Assembly: GCA_020746995.1 (NCBI GenBank)
Contig: JAGPXD010000003.1
Span: forward strand, 434,001-498,000
Direction of reading: 5' to 3'
Length of the DNA stretch: 64,000 nucleotides
From: Plectosphaerella cucumerina
Lineage: Eukaryota; Ascomycota; Sordariomycetes; Glomerellales; Plectosphaerellaceae
The number at the start of each line of letters is the position of its first letter. Position 1 is the stretch's first letter. The notes beneath the pieces are model-generated. The model worked only from the letters and a program-made list of their open reading frames with translations, did no database searches and was not told where the DNA came from. Positions 45,654 to 56,999 of this stretch are shown here, in pieces. The translations under genes were made by a program, and so were the position numbers.

Positions 45654-46894
45654 TCATATTATCATACCCCCCTCCCCCTCCGCTTCTGCCCCCTCGTCCT
45701 CGTCGTCGAGCTCGTGTATCGGGTACGACAGCAGCGCGGCCACACCTCCGAGCATATCGAGCCTCTTACCGCTCTCGTGGTCACTGCTCAGAATGCGGAC
45801 CTCGCCGCCTGCCGCCTTGACCTTGTCAACGAGAGCGACGTACTGTTTCCGCGTAGCGATGTCAGAGCTACGGAAGAGCGAGTTGTTCATCATCAGCACG
45901 CCGCCTCCCGGGCCGATGGCGCCCTCTTCAACGGCCCGCGTGATAGCCGAGGTACCGTACCAGGCGCGGCCGTCGTCCAGTCGCAGCCTATCGAAGAATG
46001 TGTCCATGAGCTTCGTCTCCTTCGTGAACTTGAAGTCCTTGAGCTTCGTGCCCATTTCGGGGCTCTTGAGCACCTCATTGAGACTGTGTACGTGCCCTGT
46101 GCTCGAGTGGACAACGACGGCCTCCTTGGCGATGGCCGAGAGCTTCTTGTCTGACTTGTCGCGGCCTTCGTCGGCGATGTACTTTCTGAAGTCGGCGGCG
46201 ACGAAGCCCGGGCTTGCCAGCAATAGGGGTCGTGGCTGATCGAAGCTGATGGTGCGGAGGAGGTTGGCGAGGGTCTTTGCGTAAAACTGCTGCATACCCT
46301 TTGACGTGTCGGCGGCGGCGCTGCGCTTCTTGGGGATGACGGCCTCGACGCGCTGCTTGAGGACGGTGCGGAACTGGGTGATGAGGCAGATGTTGGCGAT
46401 GCCCTCCTGCATGACGATGGCGGCCATGGCGCCGTCCTTGTCGTCGGAGATGCTCTCGTTCAGGGCATCGGTGGCCACAGAGTCCCAGCCCTCGGGCTTG
46501 CCGATGGTGAAGGGCCTGTGGACCTCGAGGTCGAGCGTGTGGTATTGGCCGAGGCTGACGTATTGGTTCTCAGACTTTACGATGCCGCTGACCTGCAGCT
46601 GGCCGGCTTGGGGGTCGAAGAAGGTGGACTTGACTTTGATGGCGAGCTTTGTGTGGACGCGGTCGGAGGATGTGCTGCCGGTTTTGGTCTCGAGGACGAC
46701 CTTTCGGACGGCGTGGGCGATGACGATGTCGCCTGCGGAGATGAGGTTGTATGCGTGCCACTGGAGGGGTTAGGTTAGGGAAGCTGGGAGGCGAGAGACA
46801 GACTGACCATGTCCTCGGAGTCTTCTGGCGTTAACGTCACGGCATCTTCGCCGGCGTCTTCGAACTCGGCCGTCTTCGTCGCCGATCTCCTCAT
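45654..46894 (-). CDS. DOM34: Dom34/Pelota ribosome-rescue factor
   Basis: Partner of Hbs1 in no-go and non-stop mRNA decay. It binds the empty A site of stalled ribosomes. Exons 46808-46894 and 45654-46760 (47-bp intron), 397 aa. The N-terminal Sm-like domain begins VTLTPEDSEDM, then WHAYNLISAGDIVIAHAVRKV across the intron. The central eRF1-2-like domain includes IVMQEGIANICLIT and IPKKR. The C-terminal domain shows FDRLRLDDGRAWYGT, RAVEEGAIGPGGGVLMMNNSLFRS, GGEVRILSSDHESGKRLDMLGGVAALLSYPI and an acidic tail. The GGQ motif of eRF1 is absent, as expected. The first ~10 residues (MRRSATKTAE) diverge from the usual MKL/MRLI start, so a short extra upstream exon is possible. Confidence 0.92.
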
Positions 46895-47842
46895 GTTGGA
46901 TGGTGTGATGTGTTGGTTGGGCGTCTGATGAGATAGGCAGCTTCGTGGAAGTGATCCAAAATAAGTGCAGGGCTTCAAGCCAAAATCATGGGTATCGTGA
47001 GTCTTCAAATTTCATTCTTCAAAACTGCGCTGCCGCGAACTGGCGTCACCATCGGCCGACCAAGTTTCTGTGACGAGGTGAATGGCGGGGGCGGGGTCAC
47101 CAGAAGTGGACCTCGGTCAGCCTATCGATAAGAAACCCAAACTTACCCAATCCGGTGTGGGCGATTGATCAGGATTTCGTTGGCGTCAGCCCAGCTGCAC
47201 GCAGCTTCTCGAAGCCCGCCACGGATTCTGGTCGTCAATTCTCGGAGCCTCCGGAGCAACGGCAAGGCGTTGCCCCCCTCTGCTTGCTCTCACTGCCTTC
47301 AGTTTCAGCCGTCCATAGACCATGAGTCCTCTTCTGCCACTTGGTTGAGGAACCATCCCTCTATAGCGTTCAGCAATCACCAGCCTGCCACAGCATCTCT
47401 CCCTCCTCTCCCAGTGACCGACAGACCGCAGCGTCATGACCTGATCTGATCTGATCTACTCACACCGCGCCTCACAACTCCGTAATCCGACATTCAAGCA
47501 TCCCTTCGAACCGTTTGCCCGCGGGCTCCCGCGGGTCGACTAAATCAAAACACCCGTTCCCCCCGGTCAGGGGTCTGGCCTGGCCAAATCTGCCAGCACC
47601 GGTGGCTGGATCCAATTCAACTCAATTGACCGACGACGACCCCTGTCCGAAGCTCGCTCCCATCTCGGGTCCCTCGGACCAGTTGCTCCATCGTCACCTG
47701 CCCCCTTCGCTTCCTCTGCGGTCCCTGGCTCGGTTCCGACGAGCCATGCGAGAAGGGTACGAAGCGCCGACCGAAAAACCCTCCTCTACCTTACTCAAAC
47801 TCACCGCCGTGAGCGAATCCGACCTGATCCCCATGATGGGCC
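46895..47842. promoter_or_regulatory. Divergent promoter region, DOM34 / WD40 gene
   Basis: 948 bp between divergent starts. It contains a short TGATC tandem (CTGATCTGATCTGATC at about 47438-47458) and C/T-rich leader sequence ahead of the WD40 gene. No coding frame of its own is supportable. Confidence 0.45.
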
Positions 47843-50800
47843 ATGTCGACACCTGCAGGCTCCTCAGCAACCATGTCCGAAGGGGGTCGACATGACAGCC
47901 CCATGGAGCTCGAGCCGGGTCCCTCCTCGCGCCTTGCCAGCCCCGTGCTCGAGACGCCGCGTCCGCTTGCGCGTCATGCCGCGGACGACCCGAGCAACTC
48001 GGATAGCCAGCGTGAGAAAAGACGAGCCCTGAAGCCCCTCCCCTCCCCTTTGGATTTGGACCAGTTGGGGACACCCAATTGCGCTTTGCGACCCGACTCG
48101 GACTAATCCCGCTTGTTCCCTTCCAGCCGCGTCCCTGCTACGCTCGACCACAGCGATTCCGAAGCGCACCACCCCGACCAAGCCCGTACGAACCACCCCC
48201 TTCCACGATGGAGCGAGAACCTCCAAGGATATCAAGACGCCCGTCAGGGCATCTCCCGCCCCCGCGCCGTCCCTTGCGACGCCCACGGCATCCGGCATAG
48301 ATCCACTCTCTCAGGTTCGCCCGCTCCCACCCTCGGCTGCCTGCCGCGGCAACCTCAACTAACACGCCTACCCTAGCATATCCTGATGCGAACCAACACC
48401 GACAACGCCGCCTCCCCTCGACTCCGACTGCCCCAGACCAGACCCGATAGCCCCGGACCTGATGTGCTGCAGAGACTCGGCTCCGACACCGCCACCAAGC
48501 ACTCGTCTGTTGCCCCGGTGGATGTCAAGGACAAGCGGTTCGTGATGCCTATACCGCTGCTGGACTTCTTCGCGGAATACTGACAGACCGGGTTTCCAGG
48601 AAGGGTGGATCTTTCCTCAGCCGCCTCAGCATGCGGGGCCGCAAGAGGGATGACGATGTTGGCGACGACATGTCGGAGATGGGCGAGCCAAGGCTTAGCG
48701 GTTCCGATGCCCGCGTCTTCTCCAGCTCGGTCGGCGCCGCCGGATACATCCCCCATCACAAGGAGCCTCCGCGGTATATCAAGGTCCGCGCCCACAACAA
48801 GAAGAACCGCGAGTTCAACCGGACGTTCCTCGCCCAGCAGCTGTCGACAACCTCGGTGCCCGAAGATGCCGGCTCCCGCCCCTCGACGTCGGGCGGCGAC
48901 AAGACCTCACGGCCGGCGGCCGGTCCCATCTGGGCCATGGAGTTCAGCAAGGATGGCAGATACCTCGCCGCCGCGGGCAAGGACCAGGTCATCCGCGTCT
49001 GGTCGGTCATCTCGACGCAAGAGGAGCGAAGACACCACGAGGAGGACGAGTCGGCAGACAAGGCTTCGGACGAGAAGCTTAGTGCGCCAGTCTTCCGGAG
49101 CAAGGTGACTCGTGAATTCGTCGGCCACACGGGTGAGGTGCTGGACCTCAGCTGGAGCAAGAATAGCTTCCTCTTGTCTTCGTCCATGGACAAGACGGTC
49201 CGCCTGTGGCACATGAGCCGCCAGGAGTGCCTGTGCATCTTCAAGCACAAGGACTTTGTGACGTCCATTGCGTTCCACCCGACAGACGACCGTTTCTTCC
49301 TCGCTGGGTCTTTGGACGCGCAGCTGCGCCTCTGGAGCATTCCCGACAAGTCCATCGCCTTCTCGGCCCAGCTGCCCGACCTCGTCACGGCTGTGGCCTT
49401 CTCGCCCGATGGCAAAACCGCCATTGGTGGTGTCCTCAACGGCATGTGCCTGTTCTACGACACGGAGGGGCTTAAGCTTCAGTCGCAAATGCACGTCCGC
49501 TCATCGAGGGGCAAAAACGCAAAGGGCAGCAAGATCACGGGCATCAAGACCATGACGATGCCTACCCGCAACGGCGAGGGCGAGGTCAAGGTGCTCATCA
49601 CATCGAATGATTCGCGCATTCGGCTTTACAACATGAAGGACAAGGCTCTGGAGATGAAGCTCAAGGGCCACGAGAACCTCTGCAGCCAGCTGCGTGCCAG
49701 CTTCAGCGACGACGCCCGATACATCCTGTGCGGCAGTGAGGATAAGCGCGCATTCCTGTGGTCACTGAAGAAAGGCCCTCTGGAGGACACGGAGAAGACG
49801 CCTTACGAGTACTTTGACGCACACTCAGCCAGGGTCACGGCCACAGCTATTGCGCCCATCAAGACGAGACAGCTGCTGAGCTCTTCTGGCGACCCCCTCT
49901 ACGACCTCTGCAACCCACCACCGGTCAAGCTCATGAGTCTGGAGGAAAGTATGGCGGCGAGCCAGACAAACCTTTCAGAGTACACCGACCGACCGGCTCC
50001 GACCGCGCCAGCGTCGGCTACCCCTAAGGAGACACCGGCGTATCTGGAGAAGTCGAAGCATCTGGACGGGAACATCATCGTCACTGCGGATCAAACGGGC
50101 GTCATCAAGGTGTTTCGCCAGGATTGCGCCTTTGTCAAGCGACGGTACGAGGTCTGGGAGACTGGATCGAACTTCTCCAAGAAGCTTGTCAACCAGGGCA
50201 GCATCCTCGGTCGCAGCGGGAGCATCATCACACGCACGAGCGTCAGCAGTCACCCCCGTTCGCGGCGGACGTCACTGTCGCAGTCTGTGACAGGCCCCAA
50301 CGGCAACCAGGTCACATCGGACCACATCAATACCTGGCGGCATGGCATCGATAGCGGTCGCAACAGCCATCGCAGCAGCATGATTGGCGGGGCATCCATC
50401 AGGAGCGAGCGGTCGACGTCACCAAGCCGGTGGGCAGGCCAGACGTCGGGCAACGGGGTGCACAGTCCGCCGACAACGACGGCGGACAGTCGGAGATCAA
50501 CACTTCAAAGGAAGCGAAGCCAGTCTCAGACGGCCGCCGACATCTCAACGCAGACGATACGAAGCAACAGGGCGAAGCACTGGGACCCCGACGAGACGGC
50601 CACGCAGCCGCCGACACCGAGCTTCTCATTCCGGCCAGTGGAGGAGGACGAAGAGCCCGAATCGAAGCAAGACGGCACGGGCTCCAACAGCTCCTTCTGG
50701 AACAGATGGCGGGGCATCTCATCCATGCGTGCCCCAAGCGCGCCGCCCAGCTCGGGTATGCTCTCCCCGCGCATCCTCACCAACCCGCCCGGCGTCCGCG

Positions 50801-51096
50801 CCGCATCTCGGCCAGCGCGTCTCAGAGCCTCGGAGATCTTCAAGGATCCGCCGCCGGGAGACACATATGAGGACGATGAGGAAGAGGGACAACCAGACGA
50901 CGAGCCCTACGTTGCGCGGCGCGGGCCGAGCCGGATCGATAGTATGGTCAGCAGGCTTAGCTCCGAGTTCTCGAGCGATGAGGGCGATGTGAGGAGGTGT
51001 GATAAGTGTGGGTGTCGTGAGTTTAAGAGCAAGCACTTGGCGGGACGGGTAAGGCTGCTGTGTAGTAAGTGTGGGAAGGTGGTGGATGGCGTTTAG
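47843..51096 (+). CDS. WD40-repeat protein with C-terminal zinc ribbon (WDR44/DGR2-like), 1,004 aa
   Basis: Exons 47843-48011, 48127-48314, 48377-48537 and 48600-51096. Exon 1 starts at 47843 or 47873 (MSEGGRHDSPMELEPG). Exons 2-3 are disordered Ser/Pro/Thr-rich (TTPTKPVRTT; LPQTRPDSPGPDVLQRLGSD). The last junction gives DKRKGGSFLSRLSMRGRKRD, a conserved fungal segment. Its intron (62 bp) carries ACTGAC before TTCCAG. A WD40 propeller follows (IWAMEFSKDGRYLAAAGKDQVIRVW; HTGEVLDLSWSKNSFLLSSSMDKTVRLW; HKDFVTSIAFHPTDDRFFLAGSLDAQLRLW; ILCGSEDKRAFLWSLK). After a long Ser-rich tail it ends in a four-Cys zinc ribbon (CDKCGCREFKSK ... LLCSKCGKVVDGV). The family is related to yeast Dgr2 and animal WDR44, a Rab11 effector. 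A trafficking role here is inferred. Confidence 0.85.
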
Positions 51097-51260
51097 GTGT
51101 AGGGGATTCTACATTGAATGGAGATTTTCTGGATGAGTCTGGTTGTTGAGGCGCACGGGGGTGGTCTGTTAGATATCAACCTGTTGCGTTGGTGTTGGAA
51201 GATGGACAGAGAGGAGACCTGAACAGCCCTGCTACCCCACAGGTTGGCATGCAGCAAAAG

Positions 51261-51331
51261 GCGTGAATGGTTTAGTGGTAAAATTCTCCGTTGCCATCGG
51301 GGAGCCCAGGGTTCGATTCCCTGTTCACGCA
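51261..51331 (+). tRNA. tRNA-Gly (anticodon GCC)
   Basis: Seventy-one bases without an intron. The acceptor stem GCGTGAA pairs with TTCACGC, with discriminator A at 51331. The D-arm region is TGGTTTAGTGGTAAAA (A box). The anticodon stem CTCCG/CGGGG encloses the loop TTGCCAT, so the anticodon is GCC. The T arm is CAGGGTTCGATTCCCTG (B box GGTTCGATTCC). A run of Ts after the gene (TTTT at 51342 and TTTTT at about 51349) would end RNA polymerase III transcription. It lies between the WD40 gene and an esterase gene. Confidence 0.97.
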
Positions 51332-51340
51332 GCGCATAAC

Positions 51341-51353
51341 CTTTTGCCTTTTT
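51341..51353 (+). terminator. Pol III T-run terminator of tRNA-Gly
   Basis: CTTTTGCCTTTTT starting 10 bases after the mature tRNA end. Two T runs of four and five bases, the usual signal for polymerase III release. Confidence 0.75.
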
Positions 51354-51604
51354 GACGGACCGGAAGGAATTTGGAAGTTTCGTCGAAGGGTGATTGATGT
51401 CGGCTTTGGCAGCTCATCGCCGGATGGATGACGCTTGAGGTCATTTGTCCGGTGAACAACATCCAGGAGGACTCTGGTGTCTGGCCATCTGCATTCTCGG
51501 TCTACTCGCATGTTGCGCAATTACTCAGAAAACACGCTGCATTGACGAAATTTTGGCTACGTAGAAGCCTCTTCAAAAGTAATACTCCCAAATTCATGTC
51601 TGGA

Positions 51605-52672
51605 TCACGGCCCCGTGGTCTTGACCTCAAACGCGCCCGCCGCGGGCTTCGACAGCGCCCACTTGACACTGCCGATCATAGCAGCGTCCCAGCGCTTCGC
51701 CTGCGATAGCTCGGGGAACCTACGGAAGGCATGCGGCACGCCCTCAAACAGATAAGTATCGGTCGGGACGCCTGCTTCCGCCAGCAACTGCGAGTAGAGC
51801 AGCCCCTCATCCCTCAGGGGATCCAAGCCAGCGATACCAAAAGTGGCCGGCGGGAGACCCTTGACATCCTCCACGGAGGCATTGCCCGGCGACAGGCGTA
51901 GGTCCTTGGGATCGGGGTTCTCAACCCCCAGGAGGCCTGTGAAGAGACGTACGGTCTTGACGTTCAGCATGGGCGCATCTGCATTCTCCTTGTAGGAAGA
52001 GATGGAGGGGTCGCGCATCTTGGCGAGCTGGGGTCCGTACGCGTCGATGTGGGCGAGGCACGGGATGAAGAGGGTCTGGCCTGCGATGGCAGGGAGGTCG
52101 CGCAGGCGAGGCTCACCCATGTTCTTCCGCAGGACGAGAGAGGCTGTGAGCTGGGCTCCGGCGGAGATGCCGCCTACGATGACGCGCTGGGGGTCGACGC
52201 CGAGGAGGGCCGTGTTGGCGTGGAGCCAGATGAAGCCATCCTCTGAATCGTCCCAGGGGACGGGGTAGGCGACGTCCGGGGTGTGGCGGTAGCAGACGTG
52301 GAGGACGACGACTCCCGCGGCGGCAGCGATGGCGGAGCAGGTGGCATCTTCGGTGCCGAGGGTACCCATGAGGAAACCGCCGCCGTGGAAGAAGAGAAAT
52401 ACGGGAAGGATCTCGGATTCGGGAGCGGAGACGGGGCGGTAGCTACGGGCCGGGATGGTGGAGGTGCCGTCACGGGAGGGGATGGAGTGGTCGGCGGTGC
52501 GGACGAGGGGGGCGAGACGGGTCATGGCCTCGGCGGAGGCTTTCTCGCGGTTGGCGTTCATGCGGTCCCGAAGCTCGGTAGGGGAGAAGCCCTCGCTGGC
52601 GGAGGAGAAGGTCATGGTGGCCTCGGCGGCGCGCCACTCGTCGCTGGCGCCGCCGTACTGGGAGAAGTCCAT
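51605..52672 (-). CDS. HSL-type alpha/beta hydrolase (esterase), 355 aa
   Basis: Carboxylester hydrolase of the hormone-sensitive-lipase group. The start is placed at 52672 (MDFSQYGGASDEW). The open extension to 52762 looks like leader. Motifs: oxyanion-hole FLFFHGGGFLMG (about residues 91-102), nucleophile elbow VGGISAGAQLTAS (G-x-S-A-G, Ser about 168), then the acid in AGLDPLRDEGLLYSQ and the His in EGVPHAFRRFPEL. No signal peptide, so intracellular. Typical substrates are short acyl esters or lactones, and the natural substrate is unknown. Intronless. The C-terminus (GAFEVKTTGP) is not conserved-looking. Confidence 0.9.
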   Translation of the reverse strand: MDFSQYGGASDEWRAAEATMTFSSASEGFSPTELRDRMNANREKASAEAMTRLAPLVRTADHSIPSRDGTSTIPARSYRPVSAPESEILPVFLFFHGGGFLMGTLGTEDATCSAIAAAAGVVVLHVCYRHTPDVAYPVPWDDSEDGFIWLHANTALLGVDPQRVIVGGISAGAQLTASLVLRKNMGEPRLRDLPAIAGQTLFIPCLAHIDAYGPQLAKMRDPSISSYKENADAPMLNVKTVRLFTGLLGVENPDPKDLRLSPGNASVEDVKGLPPATFGIAGLDPLRDEGLLYSQLLAEAGVPTDTYLFEGVPHAFRRFPELSQAKRWDAAMIGSVKWALSKPAAGAFEVKTTGP

Positions 52673-53899
52673 GGTGGGAGGTATGGCTCGGAGAAGACGT
52701 TGGTCTGGAGTGAAGGGGAGCAGAGAGTAGTGAGAAGTACGGAGAGGTATGTGAGGAAGCATGGAGCAAGTAATAGGAGAGTGGATGGTGAGACTCCGGG
52801 AGGTCTTATAGAGGTCGGACTTTCTGGCGATTCTCCGATACCCCGCGGTCGAGTCGGCGATCGCGCATCCAACCCCGCCGATCCGACCCCCTGATGGTGT
52901 GCCTCGGCATCTTCCCCGGATTTCGGCACCCAGATGAAGACGCGCTTGGCCGTCTTTGGTTACCCGGCGGACTGCCGATTACCTGGAGAGGTTTTACAAG
53001 CAATTCGTTGAGGGGAGGTCTTTGAGATTCTCAAGGAGCAGTTCAAGCAGCTCAATTGGCTCCCCATCAGCCCGCGGACCGTCATCAGCGCCGATTACAC
53101 AGAGATGCACAACGAGCAAGGCCTTACTTAGGTGATGCAGGACATCTACGGACAGCGTAGATAGCCAGACCTCGAACGTTTGCGACAAGGCCGAGTCGAG
53201 TGCCTGGACGCCTTGAGGAAGGCCGCGGCGGAGAACAATCCGGATTCTGCCTGCACCCGAATTGCCTGAGAGCACGGTATGGGCTCCCCTCACAGCCCCC
53301 AGCCAACGTAGAGAGATTTCAGGAAGGGTGTCTTCGGTCGTGTGGAAAGGTCTTTGTTTCCATATCCTCCGCTACTCGGGCAGTAGATCCTGCCTTCTCC
53401 CTCCCTTTGACCTCATGGTCTGTCTCGATTGTGTTCTTTGCCCCTTCAGAAACTGTCACTTGCTCCCGCCGATGCCGGAATTTGAGGTGGTCTTATCCTT
53501 TCCATCCATGTCCCTGAGCCGCGGGGCTCGCGGTGCCATCAGCGTTGGAAAAAACAAAGGCAAGCTTTCCGTCGAGACTAGCGATGTCCAAGAACCCTCC
53601 CAAGGCACTCGCACCTCTTGGATGGCATGGTGGACTTCTTCCTCCATCGGGCTTGGACAGCGTTAGGTGCCCGGTCATGACTCGGGGCATTGTCGGCCGG
53701 TCTCGGGGCTCACAGGGCCGCTCAGGGGTATTGTTTCAGGGGTAACGGTCCTGAAGCAAGCCCAAGGCAGCGCAATAGGCCGCTGACTAACCCGAACTGG
53801 ATGCCGCCGGGCGGACGAGACGACATTTTCCAACTTGAACAGCACTGGACCTGAACAGAACTTGAAACTCCAACGTCACCTCATCCCTCACCTCACGTC
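52673..53899. other. Intergenic region with a short coding-like relic
   Basis: 1.2 kb between divergent genes. At 53012-53131 one plus frame reads EVFEILKEQFKQLNWLPISP followed by RTVISADYTEMHNEQGLT and a stop. This is protein-like but isolated, with no start or splice partner in view. It may be a gene remnant. The rest shows no gene. Confidence 0.4.
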
Positions 53900-55234
53900 A
53901 TGGCCTGCCATCAGGCGCACAACATCCCCTGGGCCACGCTCGCCAGCCAATTCCGCTACAGCCATGCCCCTCGTCGCTATGAAGAGCGAACAAACATCTA
54001 CCCTCGCTTCCTCGACGGCCAGGGCAAGACGATACATTACTTCATCACCGCCTTCGCCCGCAACCTCGCCGCCCATGCTGATACCGAAGAGCCCAAGACG
54101 CCTGCCGCCGAGCCTCTCAACCGAGACAGTACGCTCCTGACCCCAGAAGTCCTGGCTCGTCTCGCCCCGTCTCTCGGCCACGCCTCCAAAGAGCTGACCG
54201 GCTGGTGGGATGCCTTCCCTGATGCAGGCACCTCCGTCTCCCCGGAGCACACCAAGACCTCCTTCTTCCTTCGCGCCATCAGCCCCGAAGGTGGCGGAAC
54301 CCACTACGGTGCCTGGGCCGGCCCCGAAGCCTTCTACTCCCTGGAACTTTTCAAGCTCCTTATCCTCCGCGGCGAGACGTCTGTCCTACGCGCCATCTGC
54401 ACCCATCCCCTCGCCTCCTGGGCCGATGTTTGGATCCAGCCCTACAACGCCTTTGGCGACCAGCAGTGCTGCGGCTGGGAGTTCGTCCCCAAACTCGCTC
54501 TCAAGGCTTACCTGGGCCTCAACCTACTTCTCTGTTTCCCTCCCCTCTGGGACGATGCCAGCGGCCGCTCGCCCGAGACGGATTACAGGAGTACAAAATG
54601 CTACCAGCGTCTGCTGCGCGAGTGCACCATGACTCGTCTTCAGAATAACATTGCCGCCCTGCCGCATCGCCAGTTCTTCGGCATTCCCGATGGCCATTTC
54701 GATCAATATGCGAGGCCAGGCGCGGGCGGGAAGCACTCGTATCTGCTCGCGAACGCATACGGATACAGCGATCGCTACCCCTACGGCCTTGTCCCCATTG
54801 AAGACTTCCTCGAACTAACCGGGCCACTCCCACACATGCCCACCGTCGACGACGTCCTTCATGTCCGTTGGTGTCTCTGCTCCCTCGGCTTGCCGACCGA
54901 GATCGCCATTGAGGTCATGGACCATGCAGGCTACGCGCCCTCGGGCCGTCTGCGTCGCCCCAACGACCCGCTGCATCCGGACAATGCCGAGGAGTTGCGC
55001 CGCTACCTTGACTACTGCTGGAACATCCTCGTACGTTGCGAAGTCATGGGGCGGTGGCTCGGCGCTCCCATCCCATGGGAGCGTATCATCGCCCAGATCA
55101 TGACAGAGCTGCTGGGGCATGGAAACAACGGCCCGGTACGCCATGGGAAGATCTTCTTTAAAAGAGAGTATGAGTATGAAGTTGGCGCCCTGGAGGATGT
55201 CTACGGCGAGAGGGAGCTGTACACGTTTCTGTAG
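53900..55234 (+). CDS. Hypothetical fungal protein, 444 aa
   Basis: Intronless with a good start context (GTCATGGCC). I recognise no catalytic motif. The sequence is rich in Trp, Tyr and Pro and looks fully folded: an N-terminal half (ERTNIYPRFLDGQGKTIHYFI; WAGPEAFYSLELFKLLILRG; WIQPYNAFGDQQCCGWEFVP) and a C-terminal half (DDVLHVRWCLCSLGLPTEIA, IEVMDHAGYAPSGRLRRPND, ELRRYLDYCWNILVRCEV). The C-terminal VLPTEIA-x-x-VMD-like segment resembles a motif that recurs in uncharacterised ascomycete proteins. There is no signal peptide. The gene converges with the CE1 esterase gene (102 bp between stops). Confidence 0.8.
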   Translation: MACHQAHNIPWATLASQFRYSHAPRRYEERTNIYPRFLDGQGKTIHYFITAFARNLAAHADTEEPKTPAAEPLNRDSTLLTPEVLARLAPSLGHASKELTGWWDAFPDAGTSVSPEHTKTSFFLRAISPEGGGTHYGAWAGPEAFYSLELFKLLILRGETSVLRAICTHPLASWADVWIQPYNAFGDQQCCGWEFVPKLALKAYLGLNLLLCFPPLWDDASGRSPETDYRSTKCYQRLLRECTMTRLQNNIAALPHRQFFGIPDGHFDQYARPGAGGKHSYLLANAYGYSDRYPYGLVPIEDFLELTGPLPHMPTVDDVLHVRWCLCSLGLPTEIAIEVMDHAGYAPSGRLRRPNDPLHPDNAEELRRYLDYCWNILVRCEVMGRWLGAPIPWERIIAQIMTELLGHGNNGPVRHGKIFFKREYEYEVGALEDVYGERELYTFL

Positions 55235-55336
55235 CGGCGTTTCTGTTCTGCATGATACCCAAGCCTTTCATCTCCCGCTTCATCGCTCGATACATCTGAC
55301 CTCATCATGGATGCCTCCTTGACCAGACCCCTCCCC

Positions 55337-56482
55337 TTACCGCGGCACGCACTGCGCATACCAAGCGTTCTGAGTAGTGCATCGAGCAGTCGTCACACAC
55401 GCCGTCGGACCGTTCCAGCCGTTCCCACCGCACTGCCCCCAGAGCGTCTGCGATGGACCCGGCGGCGGCGTGATAGGTCCTCCAGACGAAGTCGTCCTGG
55501 AAGTCACCGCCGTGGTCGTCGTCCTTGGTGGCCCAGTGCTTGCAGGAGGCGCCGTTCCTCCCAAGATTCCGAAGAACTCAAGCACCTGCTGCTCAAACAC
55601 GGGCACCGTGTGTCCCACTCCCTCTCCGCGATACCCCTGCAGTTGCGTGCCATCCCCGTACACATACTGTCGATACTGCGACGCAGGCACCCCCGCCACC
55701 TCCCTCGTCAGGCTCACCCCCAGCACATCCGACCACTGCTTGAGCTGCTCGGCAAGATGCGCAAACACCACGAGCGTGTCAGCAGTGCCATGCCAGATCT
55801 GCATCCTCGTCCGTCGACCCTCGTACCCAGGGTACATGTTCCTCGCAAAGTTTCCCCACTCGCGCGCCGTCTTGACGATGGGGCCCTGCGCCTGCGCGCA
55901 TGTCTGGTTCGGCGACATGGGCGTTGCAGCTGGGGCGCCGGCGAAGCAAGCAGCGGGGACGCCGGAGAAGGACGCAGCCGCCTCAAAGACGTCAGGGTAC
56001 GCGCCTGCCAGGACGTTGGCGAGCATGGCGCCCGAGGAGACGCCCACAACAGACACGCGGCTCGCGTCGCCGCCGTAGCGGCTCAGGGCGTATGACACCA
56101 TGCTCACGATGGCACCGGGGTCGGAGCCGCCGCCGTGGGTGAGGGCGCTGGGGCTGAAGACGTCCCAGCAGTTGCTGTAGCGCGTTGTCTGGGGGTAGAT
56201 CAGCACGAAGCCGTGCTGATCGGCGAGGGCGGGCAGGCGGGTTGAGGAGTACATCTGCTGCGCTGAGCCGCCGCAGGGATGGGTCTGGGAGGGTTAGTGA
56301 GGGAAAGCAGTCGAGGAAGAAGGGGGACTTACGGCGACGATGATGGGTGGATTGGCTGCCAGACGGTCAGGGGCGTAGACGAACATGGACACGCCTGATG
56401 GGCCGCTGCCCCAGCCGGAGACCTGCTGGAGGGAAGCGGCTAGGGCGGTGGACGCTGCGGCGAGAGAGAGGAGGAAGCGCAT
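55337..56482 (-). CDS. CE1-type acetylxylan/feruloyl esterase with C-terminal CBM1
   Basis: Secreted plant cell-wall esterase. Exons 56333-56482 and 55337-56284, 365 aa. Signal peptide MRFLLSLAAASTALAASLQQ. The catalytic domain shows FVYAPDRLAANPPIIVATHP with the oxyanion segment HPCGGSAQQMY, then FVLIYPQTTRYSNCWDVFS, the nucleophile elbow VVGVSSGAML, IWHGTADTLV (acid) and GEGVGHTVP (His). A Pro/Thr/Ser linker (STGPPRTTTTAVTSRTTSSG) leads to a complete fungal cellulose-binding module (LWGQCGGNGWNGPTACVT .. CTTQNAWYAQC) with its four Cys. This is the architecture of Trichoderma-type Axe1. Whether acetyl or feruloyl groups are preferred cannot be read from the sequence. Confidence 0.93.
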
Positions 56483-56999
56483 GATGGTAAGAAGAGTGGC
56501 GCTGATGCTGATGCTGGTAAGGACAGAGACGAATGCGACTCGTCTTATACCCAAGGACGACACGCCAACATCGGACAGGAAGAGAAGCCATCTCGTCCAT
56601 GTCAAAAGCCTTCACAGCATTCTTCCCGGCCGGGAGATGGTCACGGCAGTGGTTTGGACGCGGGGATCTTCATGGGTTTCCGCTTTGGGCTGTAAGAGGC
56701 CATGGAGGCCGGCTCCGGGGTTGCATTGCATGTGACAATTCTCCGGCAAAATATGCGGCTATCAGCTCAACCAGAGGTATGCCCTGTCAAGCTCGGCGAC
56801 GGCAACGACTTTCGGCAGCAAGCTGGGAGGAGTAATAGGATGTGTCGTCTGGGCTGAAATTTGGAACAGGCAGTAAGTCACTCAACTGTTCAAATCTGAA
56901 GAAGAACCAGTGGCCGTACTGACGTCTCCAGAGGATTGGTCTATATCAAAATCCCCAGCCGACACTGACGAATACACGGGAAGAAACAGCCTTAGTCTC
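56483..56999. other. Intergenic, promoter of the CE1 esterase
   Basis: 517 bp between the esterase start and the OYE-FMO stop, both on the minus strand. No coding signal, and no obvious repeat or regulatory palindrome was noticed. Confidence 0.4.

Noticed and set aside
48560..48610. Apparent one-base deletion frameshift in the WD40 gene
   Set aside because: A 62-bp intron with branch ACTGAC and acceptor TTCCAG restores frame and a conserved-looking junction, so a mutation is not needed.
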